This document shows, piece by piece, positions 8,035 to 17,364 of a stretch of 64,000 bases of DNA. The position numbers were made by a program, and so were the translations under genes. The DNA comes from DATAES01 sp963721305 (lineage in GTDB: Bacteria; Actinomycetota; Acidimicrobiia; Acidimicrobiales; JACDCH01): the NCBI GenBank assembly GCA_963721305.1, contig CAVRIR010000003.1, forward strand, positions 682,001 through 746,000. The letters are read 5' to 3'. The notes under the pieces were generated by a model. It ran no database searches. It had not been told where the DNA came from and saw only the letters and a list, made by a program, of their open reading frames with translations. Each line of letters begins with the position of its first letter. Within the stretch, counting starts at the first letter, position 1.

Positions 8035-8051
8035 TCACCCGGGGCGGGTGA
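8035..8051. repeat. Short inverted repeat between HNH and sulfatase genes
   Basis: TCACCC and GGGTGA are separated by five bases in the 126-bp gap after the HNH stop. It could be an operator for the sulfatase or a weak hairpin. No T-tract follows, so a classical terminator is not supported. Confidence 0.3.
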
Positions 8052-8137
8052 TTCTGGTCGCCCGGGGGTTGCGTATCTTCCGGGTGTCGTCCGCGCGCCG
8101 CGGGGGCACCCGAGTCAGATCCGCAGGAGGATGCGAC

Positions 8138-9602
8138 GTGCCGTCAGGTGCTCCGAACATCGTGCTGGTGATGTCCGACCAACATCGTGGCGACATGCTG
8201 GGCTGTGCGGGCGACTTCGGCGTGCTGACGCCGGCGCTCGATCAGCTTGCCGGGGAAGGTGTTCGGTTCTCGAGGGTGACGTGCCAGGGCCCGTTGTGCA
8301 TGCCGGCGCGGGCATCGTTCATGACCGAGCGTTACGTACGCGACCACGGCGTCTACACCAACTGGGCTGAGATCTCGCCCGAATCGCCCACGTATGTCTG
8401 GGCGCTCCGGGAGGCGGGCTACCACACGGCATTGCTCGGCAAGGCGCACCTGTATCGCGACGAGGCGAAGACGTCCTCGCACGTGAGTGAGCAGGCCGAT
8501 CGGCTCCGCGCGCTCGGTTTCGCCGAGGTGTTCGAGACAGGCGACAAGTTCAACCTGCTGGTCCCGAATCGCTACACGGATCACCTGCGCGAGCGGGGAC
8601 TGCTCGACGCCTACCTGTCCCACGTCGTCGACCGCAGTTACCAAGGTGAGAACGACAGTGGTCGCAATCCGACGAAGCGCGTACCGATGTGGGACGCGAC
8701 ACCGATGCCCGTGCCGATCGACGATTACATCGATGCATGGCACGGCCGGCAGGCAGTCGAGTGGCTCGAGGAGTACGACACCGCCGAGCCGTTCTTCCTG
8801 TTCGTCGGCTTCCCGGGTCCGCATGATCCGTGGGACGCGCCGGAGGAAGCGATCGCGCGCTGATCGCGATGTGGACGTGTCGATGCCTGCTTCGACCCGC
8901 CGTCCCGAGATCGACGGCACGGGACGGTACGGCGCGCTGCTCGACGCCTTCCTCGGGCTGTCGGACACCGACACGATGACGCGTGACGCCATCCGCGGCA
9001 TGCGACGCGCCTACGCCGCCGACATCTCGGTGATCGACGATGCCGTCGGCGAGATCGTGTCGACCCTCGAGCGGCGGGGGCTGCTGGACGACACCTGGTT
9101 GATCTACACCAGCGACCACGGCGAGATGGGTGGCAACCACGGGATGATGTCGAAGTGCGTCATGTACGAGCCATCGATTCGCGTGCCGCTGATCATTCGG
9201 CCGCCGGGAGGCTGCGCGCCGAGCGTCGTCGACGACCTCGTCGAGCATCTCGACGTCCCGGCGTCGGTCCGAGAAGCGGCGGGCGCGCCAGACGTGCCCG
9301 GCAGCGAAGGCCGGTCGCTGCTCGGCTACGTGCGCGGTGACGATCCCGCACCGCGCACGGTGTCGGTGAGCGAGAACTGGGGATTCGCGTCCTTCGAGAC
9401 CGATCGCTACAAGCTCGTGGTGGACGAGGACGCGTTGAGTCCGTGCCAGCTGTTCGACCTGGACGCGGACCCCAACGAAGACAACAACGTCGTGCTCGAC
9501 TCGGGCTACACGGGCGTCGTGGACGAGCTCATGGAAGGCCAGGTCCGACCGTTCTTCACCGTCGAGCCCGCTCGTCCGCACAAGAGCATCTTCACGGGCT
9601 GA
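8138..9602 (+). pseudogene. Type I sulfatase, frameshifted by one extra base
   Basis: The restored protein is about 487 residues. The first frame carries the metal motif MSDQHRGDML, the formylglycine site CMPAR within CQGPLCMPARASF, and the GKAHL motif. The second frame resumes with RDVDVSMPAS and holds the C-terminal metal motif YTSDHGEMGGNHG and a complete C-terminus. The reading frame breaks at about 8861-8862. Removing one base there restores a continuous protein of normal size, and 1465 minus 1 is divisible by 3. The GTG at 8138 has a perfect AGGAGG at 8124-8129. The enzyme would hydrolyse sulfate esters, with the substrate unknown. The break could be a consensus error or a recent inactivation. 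Confidence 0.85.
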
Positions 9603-9635
9603 CTCGGCTCAGGGGCCTGTGACACACTCGAACTG

Positions 9636-10745
9636 ATGCGAACGCTCGTCACCGGAGGAGCCGGGTTCATCGGAAGTCACCTCGTGCCGCGGCTCGTCGA
9701 GCGGGGTGACGACGTGGTCGTGCTCGACACGCTCGAACCGCAGGTGCACGGCGGGCAGCAGCCCGAGCTCCCGGACGGGGTCGAGCTGATCGTCGGCGAC
9801 GTCGGCGATCCCGACACCGCCGACAAGGCACTCGAAGGTGTCGACGCGGTCGTGCACCTTGCTGCCGCGGTCGGCGTCGGGCAGTCGATGTACGAGATCG
9901 ACAAGTTCGTGCGTCACAACACGATGGGCACCGCGACGTTCCTCGAGCGCATGATCAACCGCGCCGAGCGACCGAGCCGGCTTGTCGTCGCCTCGTCCAT
10001 GTCGATCTACGGCGAGGGCGGGTACCAGTGCGCGAGGCATGGCGAGTTCGCGCCGGGCCCTCGACCGGAAGAACAGCTCGCACGCGGTGTGTGGGAAGTG
10101 CTGTGTCCGGTGTGCGGCAACGAGAGCAGCACGGTGCCGACACGCGAGGACAAGCCCATCATTCCGACATCGGTGTACGCGATCACGAAGCGCGACCACG
10201 AAGAGCTCTCGCTCGTTGTCGGTGCTGCGTACGGGATCCCGACGACCGCGCTGCGCTTCTTCAACGTGTACGGACCGGGCCAGGCATTGTCGAACCCGTA
10301 CACGGGTGTCGCGGCGATCTTCGCGTCGCGGTTGCTCAACGGGCGCGCGCCGACGATGTTCGAGGACGGCGATCAGTCGCGCGACTTCATCCATGTGAGC
10401 GACATCGTGTCGGGCATCATGCTCGCACTCGAGCGCGACGACGCCGTCGGCCAGGCGGTGAACCTCGGCACCGGTCGGGCGACCACGGTCAACGACATCG
10501 GGCGCATCATGGCGAAGGGCCTCGGTGTCGACGTGGAAGCGGAACGGCTCGGCAAGTTCCGGGCCGGCGACATCCGCCATTGCATCGCGGACATCACGCG
10601 CGCGTCCGAGCTGCTCGGTTTCGCACCGACGGTGACACTCGAGGACGGCATGACCGCGTTGATCGGTTGGCTCGAAGGGCAGCACGCAGAAGATCGCGTC
10701 GACGACGCGGCGCGCGAGCTCGCCGCCCGCGGCCTCACCAGCTGA
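9636..10745 (+). CDS. NAD-dependent nucleotide-sugar epimerase, dTDP-L-rhamnose 4-epimerase-like
   Basis: A 369-residue extended SDR. The NAD motif VTGGAGFIGSH is at residues 5-15, the conserved HLAAAVGVG follows strand 4, and the catalytic Ser and YAITK motif are around residues 125 and 180. The region between residues 130 and 170 is an inserted cysteine-containing loop, with YQC and then CPVCGNES, that could bind zinc. A loop of this kind occurs in dTDP-L-rhamnose 4-epimerase-type enzymes, which is why I lean that way. FFNVYGPGQ and DFIHVSDI are typical of sugar epimerases. It probably acts in surface glycan precursor supply, but no other sugar genes adjoin it. Confidence 0.8.
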   Translation: MRTLVTGGAGFIGSHLVPRLVERGDDVVVLDTLEPQVHGGQQPELPDGVELIVGDVGDPDTADKALEGVDAVVHLAAAVGVGQSMYEIDKFVRHNTMGTATFLERMINRAERPSRLVVASSMSIYGEGGYQCARHGEFAPGPRPEEQLARGVWEVLCPVCGNESSTVPTREDKPIIPTSVYAITKRDHEELSLVVGAAYGIPTTALRFFNVYGPGQALSNPYTGVAAIFASRLLNGRAPTMFEDGDQSRDFIHVSDIVSGIMLALERDDAVGQAVNLGTGRATTVNDIGRIMAKGLGVDVEAERLGKFRAGDIRHCIADITRASELLGFAPTVTLEDGMTALIGWLEGQHAEDRVDDAARELAARGLTS

Positions 10746-10839
10746 TCGACGTTCTTTCTCGCCAACCGTCATCCGGCGGGTGACCTGACTCCGTAGACGC
10801 ACGGGACGGCGACCGCCCGTCCGGCGAAGGGGACGGGTC

Positions 10840-11124
10840 ATGGCAGATCTCACGCGGCGATTGTTCCTGTCCCGTGGCTCGGTCGGCGCAGTCGGCGCCA
10901 TCGGTGCGCTCAGTGCCGGCCCGGCCGCCATCGTGTCGGCGGCGGCGGCGCTGACGTCGACGGGTGCCGGTGATGATGCGGGGGAGGCGAGCGCGCTCGA
11001 CGGTCCACTGTTCATGCACGTGCGCGACGCCGTCACCGGCGAGATCGAGGTGCTCGTCGACGAGCGCTCGATCGTGCTCAACGACACCGCGCTCGTCGCG
11101 AAGTTGCAGCAGGCGACGAAGTAG
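10840..11124 (+). CDS. Small Tat-exported protein of unknown function
   Basis: A 94-residue protein beginning with a twin-arginine signal: TRRLFLSRG followed by a hydrophobic stretch rich in Ala and Gly to about residue 38. The mature part of about 55 residues contains FMHVRDAVTGEIEVLVDER, which looks like a small beta-rich domain, and I do not recognise a family. The ATG at 10840 has a purine-rich GAAGGGGACGG upstream. It is 10 bp ahead of the DUF4331 gene and is very probably co-transcribed with it, so it may be a secreted partner of that protein. Confidence 0.75.
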   Translation: MADLTRRLFLSRGSVGAVGAIGALSAGPAAIVSAAAALTSTGAGDDAGEASALDGPLFMHVRDAVTGEIEVLVDERSIVLNDTALVAKLQQATK

Positions 11125-11134
11125 GAGGCCACGC

Positions 11135-12502
11135 ATGTCATCGCACCGCGAAGCACCAGCCATCTCGAAGGACCCCGTAGCGGACAACACCGACACGTAT
11201 GCCTTCGTCACGCCGGGCCATACGGTCACGATCGTCACCAACTACCTGCCGGCACAGTCACCGGCCGGAGGTCCGAACTTCTACGAGTTCGGTGACGACG
11301 TGCTGTACGAGATCCACGTCGACAACGACGGGGACGGCGAGGCCAACGTCACCTATCAGTTCCGGTTCACGACGACGATCACCGATCGGGACACGTTCCT
11401 CTACAACACCGGGCCGATCACGGCGCTCGACAGCCCGACGTGGAATCGGCGGCAGACCTATTCGGTCACCCGGCTCACGCAGGGCCACGGACCTCGCACC
11501 ACGGTCCTCGGATCGACGATTCCGTGCCCCCCGTGCAACATCGGACCGAGATCGACACCGAACTATCCAGCGCTGGCGAGCGCTGCGGTGCGAACGCTCG
11601 CGAACGGAGCGAAGGTCTTCGCCGGGCAGCGGGCGGACCCGTTCTTCGTCGACCTCGGCTCGGTGTTCGACCTCGGCACCCTTCGCCCGTTCGAGTCGCT
11701 GCATCTCATCCCGACGGCGAACGCGCCGGGCGTCGACTCGTTGCGATCTTCCAACGTGCACACCATCGCCCTTCAGGTGCCCATCGCCGAGCTGACCCCG
11801 GACGGGTCGGTGCCCACCGACCCGATGAAAGCGGCCGGAGTGATCGGCATCTGGGGCGCGGCGAGCCGGCAGAAGGCGACCCTTCGCAGCGACAACCACG
11901 AGGCGACGTCCGTCGGACCGTTCGTGCAGGTGTCGCGGCTCGGCAATCCGTTGTTCAACGAGGTGATCGTGCCGATGGCCGAGAAGGATCGATGGAACGA
12001 GCTCGATCCCAGCAGCGACGCCTTCTTCGCGAAGTACGTCGCGCAGCCCGAACTCGCCAGGCTGCTGCCGGTGCTCTACCCGGGCGTGTTCCCGAACCTG
12101 GCCGGACTCACCGCCGACCGCGCCGACCTGCTGGCGATCCTGCTCACCGGCATCCCGCCCGGCATCGTTGCCGGCTTCCAGAACTTCACCGGTTCGAGGC
12201 AAGCGGACATGCTGCGGCTCAACGTCGCGATCCCGCCGGCATCGTCGCCCAACCGTCTCGGCCTTCTCGGCGCCGACCTCGCCGGCTTCCCGAACGGGCG
12301 GCGGCTCGCCGACGACGTCGTGACGATCGAGCTGCGAGCGATCGCCGGCGCGACCTACCCACTCGTGCATCCCGGCTACACGCCCGACGCGGCAGTGTCG
12401 CTGATCGAGGACGGCACGAACGGCCACCCCGGCCGGGTGCTTCTCGCCGACTTCCCCTATGTCGGGACGCCGTACAGCGGCTACGACGTGCCGGCCGCAT
12501 GA
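11135..12502 (+). CDS. DUF4331 domain protein
   Basis: A 455-residue protein whose start SSHREAPAISKDPVADNTDTYAF is the hallmark of DUF4331 (only part quoted here as SSHREAP and DNTDTYAF). The family is common in Actinomycetota and Bacteroidota, is often next to secreted or Tat-exported genes, and has no proven function. A cysteine cluster PCPPCN lies near residue 133, and Asp- and Asn-rich segments such as VDNDGDGEANV could bind calcium. No signal peptide is visible. The ATG at 11135 has a TAGGAGG site 6 nt upstream. It overlaps the next gene by ATGA. Confidence 0.85.
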   Translation: MSSHREAPAISKDPVADNTDTYAFVTPGHTVTIVTNYLPAQSPAGGPNFYEFGDDVLYEIHVDNDGDGEANVTYQFRFTTTITDRDTFLYNTGPITALDSPTWNRRQTYSVTRLTQGHGPRTTVLGSTIPCPPCNIGPRSTPNYPALASAAVRTLANGAKVFAGQRADPFFVDLGSVFDLGTLRPFESLHLIPTANAPGVDSLRSSNVHTIALQVPIAELTPDGSVPTDPMKAAGVIGIWGAASRQKATLRSDNHEATSVGPFVQVSRLGNPLFNEVIVPMAEKDRWNELDPSSDAFFAKYVAQPELARLLPVLYPGVFPNLAGLTADRADLLAILLTGIPPGIVAGFQNFTGSRQADMLRLNVAIPPASSPNRLGLLGADLAGFPNGRRLADDVVTIELRAIAGATYPLVHPGYTPDAAVSLIEDGTNGHPGRVLLADFPYVGTPYSGYDVPAA

Positions 12503-12789
12503 GCACGACACCCGTTCTCGACATCGGCGGCGACGTCGGCGCGGTGGTCGTGCACCTCACGGCGATGCCACCGACGGGCGAGCTCGAGGCATGCCCTCGA
12601 GGTCGTCCCGATCGGCGGTTCCACACTGGTGTGCACTGGCGGATGGTCGGTTCCGACCGCGTTGCGGTCGCGGTGTATCCGCAGGTCGTCGAGGGCGACT
12701 ACGACGTCCTCGACGGCGAGCTGCGTCCACTGGGATCGGTGACCGTCGAAGGTGGACGGGTCTCGGAGCTGCGCGTCTCGCCACGGTAG
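12499..12789 (+). CDS. Conserved-looking small protein downstream of DUF4331
   Basis: A 96-residue protein whose ATG overlaps the DUF4331 stop, so it is translationally coupled to it. It reads as alternating beta strands (VGAVVVHLTAMPPTGELEA, VAVAVYPQVVEGDYDVLD) without cysteines, signal peptide or membrane segment. The layout resembles a small beta-sandwich, but I do not recognise a family. Its conservation as the third member of a Tat/DUF4331 trio would be the best clue to function. The last 91 bases overlap the 3' end of the convergent ABC ATPase frame. Confidence 0.65.
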   Translation: MSTTPVLDIGGDVGAVVVHLTAMPPTGELEACPRGRPDRRFHTGVHWRMVGSDRVAVAVYPQVVEGDYDVLDGELRPLGSVTVEGGRVSELRVSPR

Positions 12790-13734
12790 ATGGCGCGCAC
12801 GATGTCCTCGATCGCCGGTTCCTCGACCGACAGGTCGCGCACCGGTGCCTGCGCGACGACGCGCTCGAGCAGCGCGGCCGCTGTCAACTCGTCGCGACGG
12901 AACTGCAACCACTGACGGGGACCCTCGACCCGAGTCACCTGCGCGCCTTCGACGTCGAGCGGCGGACCCGGCACCTCGAGATCGACGATGAGGGTGCGCT
13001 CGGTGCCGTAGCGCTGCTTGATCGCCGCGACCGTGCTGTCCTCGATCAGGCGCCCGTGGTCGATGATCACGAGGCGTTCGCACAACCGCTCGACGTCGGC
13101 CAGGTCGTGCGTCGTCAGCAGGACGGTCGTCTGGCGCGTCTGGTTGAGCTCGACGAGGAACGACCGCACCGCTTCCTTGCTGACCGGGTCGAGCCCGATG
13201 GTCGGCTCGTCGAGGAAGAGGATGGCCGGATCGTGGAGGAGCACCGCGGCCAGCTCACCCCGCATGCGCTGACCGAGCGACAGTTGCCGGACCGGGATCG
13301 GAAGCAACTCGTCGAGCGCGAGCAGCTCGCGGAACACCCCGAGGTTGGCCTCGAACCGGTCGGCCGGCACCCGGTACACGTAGCGGAGCAAGGAGAACGA
13401 GTCCTCGAGGGGCAGGTCCCACCACAGTTGCGTGCGCTGCCCGAACAGCACGCCGATCCGACGCGCGACCGCGACGCGATCCTTGTTCGGGATCGAGCCC
13501 GACGACGCGTGCCGACCCGGACGACGGAACGAGGATGCCCGTGAGCATCTTGATCGTGGTCGACTTCCCGGCCCCGTTCGGGCCGATGTAGCCGACCATC
13601 GCGCCCTGCTCGATGGTCAGCGAGATGCCGTCGACGGCGCGCACTTCACGACGCTCCCTGCGGAGCCGCCCTTTCCGGATGGCGACGTTGAACTTCTTGG
13701 TGATGTTGTCGAGTACGACGACGGACTCACCCAT
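12699..13734 (-). pseudogene. ABC-2 exporter ATP-binding protein, frameshifted by one extra base
   Basis: The first part, starting at ATG 13734 with MGESVVVLDNITKKF, has Walker A GPNGAGKST. After GLDP the frame breaks at about 13488. The second frame continues with IGVLFGQRTQLWWDLP, signature LSLGQRMR, Walker B ILFLDEP and the H-loop LTTHDL. Removing one base restores about 344 residues. The GQRTQLWWDLP segment is typical of the ABC-2 exporters paired with DUF990-type permeases. The tail after VRAIYRGE runs about 30 codons beyond the usual end and lies opposite the 12499-12789 gene. It forms one operon with the two permeases, and its substrate is unknown. Confidence 0.85.
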
Positions 13735-13739
13735 TGGAG

Positions 13740-14540
13740 TCAGCTTCCGGTGCTCCGATAGTGGCGGACCGCCTGCGTCCACACGGCGCGGGCGACGAGC
13801 GCGAGTGCGAGCGCGACCACCGGCGATGCGAACGCGAGCCAGGAGGGCAGCCCGAAGGGGATCGGCTTGTCGAGCAGGTACGCGACCGGCATGTAGCTCG
13901 TGAACGCCAGCGGCACGACGAAGATCACGAAGCGGCGCAACCAGGTGCCGAACACGTCGATCGGGTACTCGGACAACGTCATGCCGCCGTACGTGAACGA
14001 GTTGGAGATCTCCTGCGTGTCGACAGTCCAGAACGCGATGGACGACGTGATCACGAAGATCGCGCCGAAGATGACCGCGCCGCTGATCACCGCGATCGGT
14101 ATGACGGCGACGTCGAGCGGCGTCCACGTCACGTCGACGCGCTGCAACGCGATCACGATGACGACCAGCGGTTGGATCGATCGTCCCAGCCGTCGCGGTG
14201 CGAACTCCGCCGCGCACAGTTGCAGCAGTGCGCTCGCGGGACGGAGCAGGAACAGATCGAACGTGCCCGCCTTGATGTGTCGTGACGCGAGCTCGACCTG
14301 GCTCACGAACAGGTCGGCGAGGCCGAACCCGAGCCCTGCGACACCGAAGAGCAGCGCGACCTCGACGCCCGACCAGCCGGCGAGGGTGTTGACCTGGCTG
14401 AACAGCACCGCGATGACCGCGAGATCGAGTCCCGCGACGAGCGCTTGGCTGGTGAGGAACAGGAAGAAGGACGTGCGGTACTGCAGGTCGGCACGGATGC
14501 GGGCTCCGACCAGCCGCCGGTACACGGCGAGCTCACCCAC
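13740..14540 (-). CDS. ABC-2 family transporter permease
   Basis: A 266-residue membrane protein with six hydrophobic segments. The opening VYRRLVGARIRADLQYRTSFF and the central LASRHIKAGTFDLFLLRPAS are characteristic of the ABC-2 (DUF990) permease type. In these the amphipathic loop before helix 3 carries a (D/E)LxxGxFDxxLLRP pattern. It would form a heterodimeric channel with the product of 14533-15324, powered by the ATPase just downstream. Substrate unknown. Its start overlaps the end of the preceding permease gene by 8 bp, and it ends 5 bp before the ATPase start. Confidence 0.85.
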   Translation of the reverse strand: MGELAVYRRLVGARIRADLQYRTSFFLFLTSQALVAGLDLAVIAVLFSQVNTLAGWSGVEVALLFGVAGLGFGLADLFVSQVELASRHIKAGTFDLFLLRPASALLQLCAAEFAPRRLGRSIQPLVVIVIALQRVDVTWTPLDVAVIPIAVISGAVIFGAIFVITSSIAFWTVDTQEISNSFTYGGMTLSEYPIDVFGTWLRRFVIFVVPLAFTSYMPVAYLLDKPIPFGLPSWLAFASPVVALALALVARAVWTQAVRHYRSTGS

Positions 14541-15324
14541 CTTGGACCACCACCTTGACCATGGCGCGTTTCAACGCGAGTCGTCCGAGGCCGAGCAGCG
14601 CGGCGATCCAGAACAGTTGGATCGCGTAGACACGCACGATCTCGGCACCGGGGTGCTTGCCGAGGAACACCTCGACGGGAAGCTGCGCCATCGAAGGGAA
14701 CGGGGTCAGGTTGGCGAGCGCGCCGAGCCAGGCAGGGAAGAACACCACCGGGATGAACACGCCGGCGAAGAACTGTGCCGTCAGCCAGCCGAGTTGGTTC
14801 GGGCCGCGCACGTCGAGCAGCCAGAACGACGTGAGCTGCAGCAGGAAGCCCCATCCGAACGCCACGGCGACCGCGAGCGCGACAGACCCGAAGAACGCGA
14901 GCCACGTCCCGAGGTTCGGCGGGAGCTGCAGATGGAACACCAGCGACCCGATCAGGAAGGGCGGGATCCCGCGGAAGATGGCATAGAAGAACGAGCGTCC
15001 GTACGCGTCGGCCAGCCAGTAGGCCTGGAAGTCGACCGGGCGGTACAGGTCCGACACGACGTCGCCCGACCTGACCCGATCGGCGATGTCGGTCGAGCCG
15101 AAGACGCCGATCACCATCAGCATCCCCTGCATCACGAACGTGAACGTCACCGCGTCGACCGCGTCGAAGCCCCCGATCGTCGTCCGTTGCTCGTACACGG
15201 CGAGCAGGACGTAGGCGAGGATGAACCCGAAGACGGTGTTCGTGAACACACCGGCGAACGTCGCGCCGCGGTAGGTCGCCTGGCGGCGGTAGGCCCTGGT
15301 GGCCACCTCCCACATCCAGCGCAT
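14533..15324 (-). CDS. ABC-2 family transporter permease
   Basis: About 263 residues with six membrane segments. It pairs with the next permease and shares the pattern RVRSGDVVSDLYRPVDFQ, the counterpart of the LRP loop. The ATG at 15324 is preferred over a GTG at 15357 because GGGGAGGG sits 5 nt upstream. This is the first gene of the three-gene exporter operon (permease, permease, ATPase). Exporters of this type in Actinomycetota move lipids or natural products, but nothing here identifies the cargo. Confidence 0.85.
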   Translation of the reverse strand: MRWMWEVATRAYRRQATYRGATFAGVFTNTVFGFILAYVLLAVYEQRTTIGGFDAVDAVTFTFVMQGMLMVIGVFGSTDIADRVRSGDVVSDLYRPVDFQAYWLADAYGRSFFYAIFRGIPPFLIGSLVFHLQLPPNLGTWLAFFGSVALAVAVAFGWGFLLQLTSFWLLDVRGPNQLGWLTAQFFAGVFIPVVFFPAWLGALANLTPFPSMAQLPVEVFLGKHPGAEIVRVYAIQLFWIAALLGLGRLALKRAMVKVVVQGG

Positions 15325-15385
15325 GACCCTCCCCGGACGCGCGACAACGGCCCGCACATGCGTGCAGGCGGGGCCACAAGGTACC

Positions 15386-15790
15386 TCAGTGTTGCTGCAA
15401 CTGCGTCCGCGTGAAGTCGACGACTGCCTTCAGCTCGTCGGGGCTCAGGCGACCACCGAAGGCCGGCATGCCGCCCTCGCCGCCCTTCACGATGACCAGT
15501 TCGGCGTCAGCCGTGGAGAAGTCGCGGGTCACCGCGCCGCCACTGAGCTTGGGACCGATCCCGCCCTCGCCTTTGCTGCCGTGGCAGGTGGCGCAGTTCT
15601 TGGCGAACACGTCAGAGCCGCTCACGACGACGACTGCGCCGCCGCCGCCGGCGGTCGACGATGTTGACGACGACGACGCCGGCGCCGCCGCGGTGGGGTT
15701 GTCGGGCTTGTCGACGAACAACAGCACGACGAAGACCGCGAAGCCGATGACGGCGAGGATCTCGACCACGTTCACGATGCGTCGGAGCAT
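15386..15790 (-). CDS. Membrane-anchored cytochrome c (class I type)
   Basis: A 134-residue protein. An N-terminal membrane anchor (residues 8-27) is followed by a Ser-, Thr- and Ala-rich linker and a small cytochrome c domain. The haem site is CATCH with SDVFAKNCATCHGSKGEG around it, and the distal Met is likely the one in GGMPAFGGRL. The C-terminal helix DELKAVVDFTRTQL is typical of class I cytochromes c. It would carry electrons on the outer face of the membrane. It lies 4 bp after the DUF6529 gene stop, so the two form an operon and probably a redox pair. Confidence 0.88.
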   Translation of the reverse strand: MLRRIVNVVEILAVIGFAVFVVLLFVDKPDNPTAAAPASSSSTSSTAGGGGAVVVVSGSDVFAKNCATCHGSKGEGGIGPKLSGGAVTRDFSTADAELVIVKGGEGGMPAFGGRLSPDELKAVVDFTRTQLQQH

Positions 15791-15794
15791 GCGA

Positions 15795-16484
15795 TCAGAA
15801 CCCCGGGAACGAGTTGTTCTGGAAGAACCACAGCGAGCTCGTCACCCACAGCACGCCGAGCGCCGCGAACGTCGCCAGCCCTGCCGCGGGAAGGAGCCAC
15901 TTGGGGAGTTCGTGGCTGCGAACGCTGAGAACCTTCACGACGAAGACGCCGTAGAACACGCAGCCGACCACGGAGTGGATGTACGTCCGCAGATTGTTCG
16001 GGTCGGACTGGAAGCCGATCGACCAGAGGCAGTGGAACGCCACCGGCAGCGTGAACAGGAACGCGAGCGTGCCGCTGAGACGATGGACCTCGCCGAACCA
16101 CTTCGGCATCCTGCGAGGGACCTTGATCCTGCCGTACAGGCGAGCCGCGGTCGCGACTTGAACAAGCGCGAGCACTACGGCGACGGTGGCGAACCAAACC
16201 TTCAGGTTGATGCTGCTCGAGAAGAACAGCGTGAGGGTGGATTCGCCGGTTGGGTCGTGGATGTGCGCGTATGCGCCGAAGAACAATGAGACGGCGGCGC
16301 CGGCGAGCAGGACGACGATCAGAGGGAGCGGGTTCGACCGTGGGGCCTGTGGCGTCTCTGGCTGTGGCGCGGGCGCGTCAGGGTCGAATGTCTGATCTGT
16401 CCACGTCGTGCCGTCCCAATACCGGTGCGCATGGCCCTCAGTCGGGTCCGGATACCACCCTGCCGGCGTCTGCGGCGCGGTCAT
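15795..16484 (-). CDS. DUF2510-DUF6529 membrane protein, cytochrome b561-like
   Basis: About 229 residues. The N-terminal 35 residues are a DUF2510 tryptophan motif (AGWYPDPTEGHAHRYWDGTTWTD), quoted here only to mark residues 8-30. A Pro-rich linker follows, then six hydrophobic segments. Histidines within the membrane part (EVHRLSGT, AFHCLWS, IHSVVG) are placed as in DUF6529 and b561-type proteins and could bind haem. Together with the downstream cytochrome c gene this suggests a small transmembrane electron-transfer unit (inference). The ATG at 16484 lies inside the end of the metal permease gene (47-bp overlap). Confidence 0.78.
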   Translation of the reverse strand: MTAPQTPAGWYPDPTEGHAHRYWDGTTWTDQTFDPDAPAPQPETPQAPRSNPLPLIVVLLAGAAVSLFFGAYAHIHDPTGESTLTLFFSSSINLKVWFATVAVVLALVQVATAARLYGRIKVPRRMPKWFGEVHRLSGTLAFLFTLPVAFHCLWSIGFQSDPNNLRTYIHSVVGCVFYGVFVVKVLSVRSHELPKWLLPAAGLATFAALGVLWVTSSLWFFQNNSFPGF

Positions 16485-17364
16485 GGCCGGGCATGATGCC
16501 GCGTTCAACGGACGCGTGCGCTGCCGAATGGGATTTCGCCCAGACCGCGGCGAGCACATATGCGGCGGTGAGCGTGGCGGTGATGGCGAAGCTCGGCGGT
16601 ACGTCGTCGACGCGGTAGCTCACCGTGAGCCCGATCCACATCGAGCCGACGGCGATGGCGGCCGACAGCCCCAACGCGATCGTGGGCCGGACGGTCAGGT
16701 GTTGCGCGGCCGCAGCCGGCGCGGCGAGCAGCGCGAGCAACAACAACGCGCCGACAGCCTGCGCGGCGACACCCGCGACGACGCCGACCAGCAGTAGGAA
16801 GCCGAACCCGAGTGCGCGTACGGGTACTCCGGCGGCCGCCGCCACGATCGGATCGATCGATGCGTAGAGCAACGGTCGCAGGATGACGAGAAGGACGACG
16901 ATCACCGCGAGCGAAGCGCCTGCCGACCACCAGGCGCGGCTCGCGTCGAAGCCGAAGATCGAGCCGAACAACACATTGACCCCAGCCGCGCTGTTCGTCG
17001 ACGAGTGATTGGCGGTGAAGACGGACAGGAAGAGGACGCCGAGGCCGAGCGTCCACGCGAAGACGGCTCCGATGGCCACGTCGTCGGCCCGACCGCGATC
17101 GCCGAGCAGGCCGAGAAGGAGCGCGACGGCCAGGACCGCAGCGAACAGGCCCAGGCGTACGTCGACACCGGCCGCGAGCGCGGCGAGCGCACCCGTGAAG
17201 GCGACGTGACTGAGAGCGTCGCCGGTGAACACCTGCCCGCGCAGGACGACGAAGTAGCCGGTGAGCCCGGCGGCGAGCGCGATCGCGCTGCCGGCCAGGA
17301 ACGCGTTGCGCATGAACGACTGGCTGAGCATGTCGCTGATGCCGAGCAGGTCTGCGACGCTCAC
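16438..17364 (-). CDS. Zinc/manganese ABC transporter permease (second)
   Basis: About 308 residues with nine hydrophobic segments and the ABC-3 family layout. The start MLSQSFMRNAFLAGSAIALAAG and the FTGDALSHVAFTGA motif correspond to the conserved region of ZnuB, TroC and MntB. The later VPVRALGFGFLLLVGVVAG segment contacts the ATPase. The GTG at 17364 overlaps the stop of the first permease (GTGA). Two permease genes per operon are usual for TroCD-like manganese or zinc importers. The protein extends about 15 residues past the last membrane segment, overlapping the next gene start. Confidence 0.85.
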   Translation of the reverse strand: MSVADLLGISDMLSQSFMRNAFLAGSAIALAAGLTGYFVVLRGQVFTGDALSHVAFTGALAALAAGVDVRLGLFAAVLAVALLLGLLGDRGRADDVAIGAVFAWTLGLGVLFLSVFTANHSSTNSAAGVNVLFGSIFGFDASRAWWSAGASLAVIVVLLVILRPLLYASIDPIVAAAAGVPVRALGFGFLLLVGVVAGVAAQAVGALLLLALLAAPAAAAQHLTVRPTIALGLSAAIAVGSMWIGLTVSYRVDDVPPSFAITATLTAAYVLAAVWAKSHSAAHASVERGIMPGHDRAADAGRVVSGPD

